Source: Phlebiopsis flavidoalba (taxonomy: Eukaryota; Basidiomycota; Agaricomycetes; Polyporales; Phanerochaetaceae). Taken from it: 64,000 bases of DNA. Below, one piece after another: positions 57,942 to 64,000 of the stretch (positions are counted from its first letter, which is position 1; the number at the start of each line of letters is the position of its first letter). A model generated the notes under the pieces. The model was not told the DNA's origin. It did not search any database and saw only the letters and a list, made by a program, of their open reading frames with translations. The translations under genes and the position numbers were made by a program. The DNA lies in NCBI GenBank assembly GCA_035772785.1, contig JAOCPU010000008.1, positions 434,001 through 498,000 on the forward strand, written 5' to 3'.

Positions 57942-59351
57942 ATGGCCGACAACGAAGACTGTTCGAGTACGACAACGCCGACCAGTCCCCGAGACATCGA
58001 GCATCCCTCTGGGGACATCCCCGACCCGAGCAAGCGCTTTGTCGGTGAACATTCATCTCCCCGAAGGTGCATCGCTTGGATAGGCCTTGTGAATACCTTG
58101 ATCTAACCCGGACATCGGGCATCGCAGATCGAGAACCCCTACTTCGAAAAAGCGAGAGGACGTTTTGTTCTCTTCCCTATACAATACCCCGGATGTACGT
58201 GCTCTCAATATGAAAAGTACTCCTACTCACAGCCGCACAAGATATGGCAAATGTATAAGAAGGCAGAAGCATCCTTCTGGACGGCGGAAGAGCTGGACCT
58301 TGCTCACGACACCGCGGATTGGAATGATCGTCTCAATCCGCGCGAAAGGCGTTTTTGCATGTTTCTCATGTGCTTGCCTTCTTCGCCGCCTCCGATGGAA
58401 TCGTCAATGAAAACCTCGTCGAGCGGTTTTTCGAACGAAGTGCAGGCCGCCGAGGCCAGATGCTTCTATGGCTTTCAAGTAATGATGGAGAACATCCCAC
58501 TCCGAGACATACTCTCTCCTTATCGACACCTATATTAAGGATCATGTTCAGCGAGACCATCTCTTTGCTGCCATTGACAACTATAACCGTGCATAAAGAT
58601 GAAAAGCCGACTGGGCCCTACGCTGGATCTCCGACAAACGGTCCTCGTTTGGTGAAAAAGACTGGTTGCGTTCGCCGCAGTCGAGGGGATCTTCTTCTCT
58701 GGGTGTTTTGCTTCAATATTCTCGGCTCAAGAAGAGAGGTCTTATGCCGGGACTGACCTTTTCGAACGAGCTCATCAGCAGAGACGAGGGTATGCATACC
58801 GATTTCGCCTGTCTTCTTTTCCATCCACCTCAAAAAACGACCACACCCCAACGTCGTTGAGTCGATTATTACCGAAGCGGTCGAGATTGAGAAGGAGTCT
58901 CCTGACAGGGTAAGTCCCAGGTTCATCGTACGATGTCCAATGTCCAACCAATCACACAAGATGCACTTTCTGTCGACCTCATCGGCATGAACTCTGCCCT
59001 CATGCTTGAAGGGGCAGGTATATTGAGTTTTGTTGCGGATAGACTCTTGCACGCACAATGGGGAACGAGAAACATTACCGGCGCCACGCCAGCAACCCGT
59101 TCGATTTCATGGATATGATCTCGCTGGACCATGGGGCAAGACCAATTTCTTTGAGAAGAAAGGGTCTCGGGACTACCAAAGAAGGCCAACTTCGTCGAGG
59201 TCGGACACATTCCGGGACTAGGGCACGATCCCGTGACTAAGCCAGACGCAATACCACAAAAGCCTTGTAAGTAAACTTTTCTTCCTATTCGATTGGACCG
59301 TCACTTACATATCCCATGCCAGTTCACCTCGACGACAGATTGCATTTCTAG
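57942..59351 (+). CDS. Ribonucleotide reductase small subunit (R2), copy 2
   Basis: Paralogue of the neighbouring RNR gene, head-to-head with it. Start [20 protein letters not shown] at 57942 (57886 is an alternative), Ser/Thr/Pro-rich and unlike copy 1. Then [20 protein letters not shown], an intron, [20 protein letters not shown] (metal Asp kept), [38 protein letters not shown], and after deleting one base [18 protein letters not shown] with metal Glu/His and radical Tyr. VAFAAVEG and [19 protein letters not shown] keep the remaining ligands. [19 protein letters not shown] and an intron at about 59269-59322 lead to a final exon reading [11 protein letters not shown] 59349-59351, a variant of the LDEDF tail. 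Ligand retention argues for an active-type R2, unlike yeast Rnr4. Divergence is moderate; frames are broken at several sites. Confidence 0.88.
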
Positions 59352-59564
59352 TCACAATACCAACCTCCTACGATTCTTTTGTCCTCCATTCATCACATCA
59401 AATGTGAACGTTGATGTGAATTGCGATATCATAGTACCTTGTCTTAATTCATTGTATCATACACATCGTGCAACGGCGATTAGGGAATACCTCACTCGCT
59501 TCTCTCTCGCATGAATTCGATGACCTTCTGTGCATATTATACGACATGTCTGACTCGCCTGAGT

Positions 59565-61257
59565 CTACTTCTTGGATATATGTACAACTGGAAGTAACTG
59601 TAAGTGCTTGCAGGCATAGAAGCCTCTCGTGGACAAACATACCGTCTTCGTCTTCCAAGACATGGTCGAGGCCAACCTTCTGCCCTCTTGCGTGTTTCGC
59701 GCTCGCGCCCAGACAGACAACCGCACTGTGCAACGCTGTCAGACACTCAAAAGGAAATTCGCGGCTCAAAATTACTCACTACTTCATCTGCTTGGCGATC
59801 TCCTGTGTGTATGGCGTTACAGAAGTCTTCTATTGAACATTTTCCACGACGGAGCACAACAGGCTGACTGTAGTCCGGCGGCAGGCCCCCCGTCCCGGTT
59901 TCGTGTATACGCGGACTAGGTTGAGCGTTTCCCACATCTTCTGGATGAGCTCATCGACGTTGAGCCAATCCTTCGAGGATACGGGTACACTCATCGGAAT
60001 CTTATATAACAAGTCTAATTCCTCAATCGAGATAGCATCAATCTTGTTGAGGACCTGCGAAGATTGTGAGACGCTATCACCACTGTCACAAATGTTTATA
60101 CGGGCAGCGCGCGCACGTAAATAGCTGGGATATAGACCCTGTTGCCTTCAATAACATCCACGAGGTCGTCCGCAGTGACACCTGCTTGCCGAAATTGCGA
60201 CGTCCGCGTTGCTGAGTTTGTATTCACTCATAACGGCCTTGATCTCGTCGTGGTCGATGTTTGTGAGGGGAACTGTGTTCGTGATGGCGATACCACCCTT
60301 GTCCTTCTTCCGGACGGTGATATTTGGGGCTTCTTGTTCAGTCGAATGCCGAAAGACCTTCCAACTCTTGTTCGATGATCTTCTTATCTCCCAATGGCTT
60401 CCAAAACGTCAAGGACGATGAAATGAGATGACATGTTCGCGCAACTGTCCTGCGTATCAAGTGGTGCTCTGACAGCACGCGATATATCAATGCTCACAGC
60501 GAATGACTATGAGACCACGATGAGTACGTGAGACCGTACAGCTAGCACAAACATAATGGCGCATACCTTGACGACCTCGACCCCGTCCATCATTCGCACC
60601 CTCGATGATACCAGCTGCAGATTCATTAGACACTGAATGTCAGTGCAGTGATGTGCATTGCCGCGCACGTAGATCAAGAATCTGTATGGGCGCGCCATGC
60701 ACCTTGGACAGTCCCGGAACAGTCGTGAGGGTGGTGAACTCAATTTCCGACACCTCAGAGTGTGTGCCGGTAAGTTTTGACATAAGCGTTGACTGATATT
60801 TAAAAACTCGATTTGTAGATTTCAGCGCAAAGAGGGATGGGGAGAGGGACGCACCTTGCCTACGACGGGAATCCGACGAAACCAACCGAAGCAATGCCCG
60901 TACGAGCAACATCAAATCCCAGACCGCCTCCTCCACCGCCACCCACCAGACGGGCCGCTGATGAGCTCTCGCCGTAGCTTTGCGAGTTTGGCCTTGAGCT
61001 GTCCAAGGTGATAGCTCGTCGCCTTATTCTTTTGCGCTGAATGTCATCGACCCCTGCGTTCAGACAGCTACGAGAAATGTTAGGCAGGGGGACCTACTCC
61101 GATTCTATGGGCTGCAATGAATAACTTGCTCTTGGAGACCTTGCTCTGGTACTCACCATCTCATCTTCGATTTCCTGGACGTAGGCGAAGTATCAGACGG
61201 TATTGTTACACTGAATAGCGCTGCATACATACCGTTTATCTTTTGTACGGTCGTCAT
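59565..61257 (-). CDS. RBG1: DRG1/RBG1-type developmentally regulated GTP-binding protein
   Basis: Ribosome-associated OBG/DRG-family GTPase acting in translation. Start ATG 61257 (MTTVQKIN), intron, [40 protein letters not shown]. The P-loop region near 60870 is damaged, then [20 protein letters not shown] and [15 protein letters not shown] (G2 and G3), [34 protein letters not shown], [40 protein letters not shown] (G4 NKID) and [20 protein letters not shown] (G5-like). The C-terminal TGS domain reads [43 protein letters not shown], intron, VVHISKK, TAG 59565-59567. About 370 residues. A short intron splits the last codons. Confidence 0.92.
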
Positions 61258-61613
61258 TTTGTGTGTGGTGCCGTGTGGACAGAGAGTCAACTAGTCAAGG
61301 AAAGATCCCTGACGGGCGGCTACAAACAATGTATTTGAATAGGCGCGCGGCAAATGGCCAGCCTTTATTCTGCCAAGCAACCACACCAAGGCCTCTTACC
61401 GACCTCATCACTTTCGTTCGCACATCGCGTGCAACGCCTCCAGTCCTTTCCTTCACTCTCTTTTCCGTTCGACCACCTGCGCGAGCTCAAAGCGTATGTG
61501 ATGGCTGGCCCGGACCTTGAACAGTCTCCTTCGTCTACGCTCCCTACGCTTAGAGTCTGTCCTTCGTGATCCACCACCACCACCCGTACACGACCCGTCC
61601 TAGCCCAGTAAAG
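61258..61613. promoter_or_regulatory. Divergent promoter region between RBG1 and Kch1-like gene
   Basis: About 355 bp between divergent genes. Pyrimidine-rich stretches occur at 61430-61490 on the plus strand. The ORFs present here have no motif. Confidence 0.4.
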
Positions 61614-63580
61614 ATGTGTCGTGGAGGCACCTGGAAACGTGAAGTCGTTCCGGACCATAAGGTCTGTTAGAGGGGTCATCCAGTGCCCCTCCAGCCGTGC
61701 TCACACACCTCTTGCTGCGCAGTTCGATTTATTGACACTCGCGACTTCACGGACAACAGCTTTAGGCATGCGCATGAAGTGAGTATTCACCTTAGGACCT
61801 CTTCCAACTGGTTGTGTCATCCGTGCATCGAAGAGAACACACGTCGAACGCGACTCTCTCTCTGTCACAAAAATGGTTATCGCCGCAGCGGTTAACATCG
61901 TACACAGGTACTTATGGCTGTACATCATCGTGTTGAAGGGATCTTGGTCTACGTCTCCGATATCTTCACCGCCATAACCATGTTATCAACCACGTCCTGG
62001 TCGAACGCCATCTTTAATAGTTGTCCGAGCACTCCGACAATGGCTGTGTTGCTATTCCATTCAGCATCGGCAAGTGGCTCTTCTTTGGCTGCATCTGCTT
62101 CTCATTTCTCTTGGTGAGATTATTTCATAAACATCATTTTTGCCGCTACTCACCGCCCTTAAGCTTGCGTACGAAGCATACAAGGCGAAGAAGATCATCG
62201 CCAGTCGCGATATTTCCTACGCGTTCACTAATGTCATGGCTAACAACTACTACTCCCTCAGTATGTTGATCAACGGCTTCACATCTTTGTTCTAACTCAC
62301 CAGATATTAGGGTCTTACGATCACTTCTGCTTCTTTAGCCACATATCCAACTCGACCAAGCGTATGGACGATTTTGCCTTCTTCGTTTTCTTCACTTTCA
62401 AGAGTACGTTTTCAATTTCTGGAGGGCAGTACTGGTTCTCAATCTAATCATTGCTGCAGGTTGGAAACGAGTTGCTATTGGTGATGGTCCCCGCCAGAGC
62501 ATCAACGCGTTGACCCTCTATGCTTTTCTACTTGTCTAAGAAAGGCCAAAACTAACGACTTGGTGGAACATCTCGAAGTACTTTGATGGTAACGACTTCT
62601 CCACCAACGCTCTTACCGTCACTACCGCTTTCACTGGTCGTGATCTTTGCTGGCTCCCTTCTTTTGTTGATCGCTGCTGGTATCTGCTACATCCCCCTCT
62701 TGTGTCACATTCAGGGCAACCTGAAGGAATATTGCTGCACACAAGGTGGACAAGGTACGCATATTGGCGCCTAAATCCAGTACAAACATACTAATAGCAG
62801 ATGTGCAGCGCATTGCCGAAATTATCAAGCGCAAGAACAAGCAGCGCCTCGCAAAGCTGCAGCTATCGCGAAGAAAAGAAGCAGCTGGTGACTTCTCTCA
62901 CCTCAAGAATAAGAAGGGCGAGCTCAATCGCACAGCCACTGCCCCAGCCTACATTGCCTGACGTTAGGCTGGACGATGACGACGATGCTTCTTCTATGCG
63001 CACTCGCGGCCCCGCTCCAAGTACATTCAGCCGGTCACTCGGACTTCTACGGCGATCGCAAAAGAGTATGGCCTGGATTATCCACCCACCGACGTATCCG
63101 CCCCATGCCCGCGTATAACCAGCCATACGCCCATCATGGTGACCCTTACAAACCAATTCAACCCTTCTGTCGGTACTTTGCCTGAGGAACAGGCGTATGA
63201 CGACAACGACTACGGCGCAGCAACGGCCAAATCTCACACTTAGTGCTGCCCCGATTATGCGTATTCCCCCGAGCGGGGCAACGCAGTCTCTCCTCGTCCG
63301 CAATATGGATACGCACAACAACAGGATCTCCACGCAGTACAGTACCGACCCACACGCGGCCTATCGTGGTCCCCTCGCCCGCGGAGGCATATTACAGCTC
63401 GGAACCTGGTTACGACCAGGCTCAGCAGTACGGCCATCAGCCTACACGGGGCGGGATGCGCAGTACCAACAACACCCGCAAGCCGGGTATGGCTACCCTG
63501 CGCAGCACGACCAGCATGCACATGGCATTTATTTTCCGTGGAATGAAGGATATGACTACGGTGCTGGGCACGCTATGTAG
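61614..63580 (+). CDS. Kch1/Prm6-like low-affinity K+ channel (fungal membrane protein)
   Basis: Kch1 and Prm6 are fungal K+ influx proteins of plasma membrane or vacuole, linked in yeast to Ca2+ signalling during mating. Start ATG 61614 (MCRGGTWKREVVPDHK), an intron, then hydrophobic YIIVLKGILVYVSDIFTAIT and KWLFFGCICFSFLL (membrane segments). The diagnostic block is ALKLAYEAYKAKKIIASRDI, SYAFTNVMANNYYSL, SYDHFCFF, IDDFAFFVFFTFKSWKR-type, GDGPRQSINALTLYAFLLS (62160-62545). STNALTVTTAFT leads to a strong membrane helix VVIFAGSLLLLIAAGICYIP and LLCHIQGNLKEYCCHKVDKR. The cytosolic tail is basic, then acidic (DVRLDDDDDASSMRTRG), then Tyr/Gln/Pro-rich, ending NEGYDYGAGHAM, stop 63578-63580. Several indels break the frame in the tail. 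Confidence 0.83.
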
Positions 63581-64000
63581 TCCACGGATAATTGTTACCT
63601 TTCTTCTGTCTGTCGTATGTCTGGGTGTTGTTGATTTTGCATATTTCCCTCCCACACGTCTGCTCGTCTCTATTCCGACCCATGGCATACTCCTTAGCTT
63701 ACTCGCAGCTACTCTGTATAAATATTAAGGCTGTCTCTTTCTTCCCTCGGACACTACTTAAATGTGGCATAGAACTCATGGGACGATGTCGTTGGTGTGA
63801 TGACCCACTTAGAAGCTTGACTGATGTTGTTGGTACGTAGTGTCAGAGAACGCTTGCTATAGATCTGTCGGAGCAATAGTAACGCGCTCTCGGCCGTCGC
63901 TTCTCTCGTTCAACGTCATCCTTTTCTCTGCGCCAGGCGGGACCACTTTTCTGTTTGCTGTTTCTGTAGGTCCCTGGCTCAGGAATAGGTCCAAAGCGGG
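63581..64000. other. 3' region of Kch1-like gene to window end
   Basis: About 420 bp; 3' untranslated region and spacer. ORF 63592-63840 has no motif. Nothing else recognised. Confidence 0.5.

Overview
The window is nuclear DNA from a filamentous basidiomycete, most likely an agaricomycete. The evidence is the dense mix of short (about 50-60 bp) GT-AG introns, short intergenic spacers, fungal-type proteins on both strands (THO2, Mrc1/claspin, Utp12, Imp4, ALG8, VMA21, fungal RNR small subunits, a Kch1-type K+ channel) and two secreted carbohydrate-active enzymes. I see no prokaryotic operons, CRISPR arrays, phage or virus genes. The dominant technical fact is that almost every conserved gene is broken by single-base insertions and deletions plus substitutions, including essential single-copy genes (RPL3, RPS7, UTP12, DRG1). 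This fits an unpolished noisy long-read contig better than mass pseudogenisation. Boundaries below are therefore outer limits of loci that I stitched across frames; a few genes (notably VMA21) read cleanly.

Layout. 0.2-1.7 kb (-): secreted GH88/105-type unsaturated rhamnogalacturonyl hydrolase. 2.8-10.2 kb (+): THO2, scaffold of the mRNA-export THO complex, with an Arg/Asp-repeat tail. 11.7-15.5 kb (+): secreted GH3 beta-glucosidase with a Ser-rich N-terminal spacer. 16.0-16.4 kb (-): LSM-domain protein resembling NAA38. 16.7-22.1 kb (-): Mrc1/claspin-like checkpoint mediator. 23.1-24.9 kb (+): ribosomal protein L3. 25.4-27.5 kb (+): mitochondrial PPR protein. 27.6-28.5 kb (-): AMMECR1-domain protein. 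29.1-30.5 kb (-): atypical Rab GTPase. 31.2-32.0 kb (-): ribosomal protein S7.

32.0-45.1 kb is a 13-kb interval with no recognisable gene apart from two weak hypothetical coding segments. It carries conspicuous homopolymer tracts (T, G, C).

45.1-64 kb is again gene-dense: UTP12/WDR3 (-), aspartyl aminopeptidase (+), IMP4 (-), ALG8 (-), VMA21 (+), a head-to-head pair of ribonucleotide-reductase small-subunit genes (- and +), DRG1/RBG1 (-) and a Kch1-like K+ channel (+). Functional themes are ribosome biogenesis and translation (UTP12, IMP4, RPL3, RPS7, DRG1), S-phase and dNTP supply (Mrc1, two RNR small subunits), secretory-pathway function (ALG8, VMA21, Rab) and plant-polymer degradation (GH105, GH3).

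Most interesting signals: (1) T-rich tracts that look inserted into conserved coding sequence. In ALG8 an 82-bp tract is flanked by a perfect 7-bp direct repeat, and in RPS7 the tract has the same GGCC-Tn-C-Tn-ATTTG layout as a tract in the gene-poor interval. (2) The divergent RNR small-subunit pair. (3) Four ACGCGT (MCB-like) hexamers in the promoter and first three introns of one RNR gene. I identified no wholly new multi-gene system.
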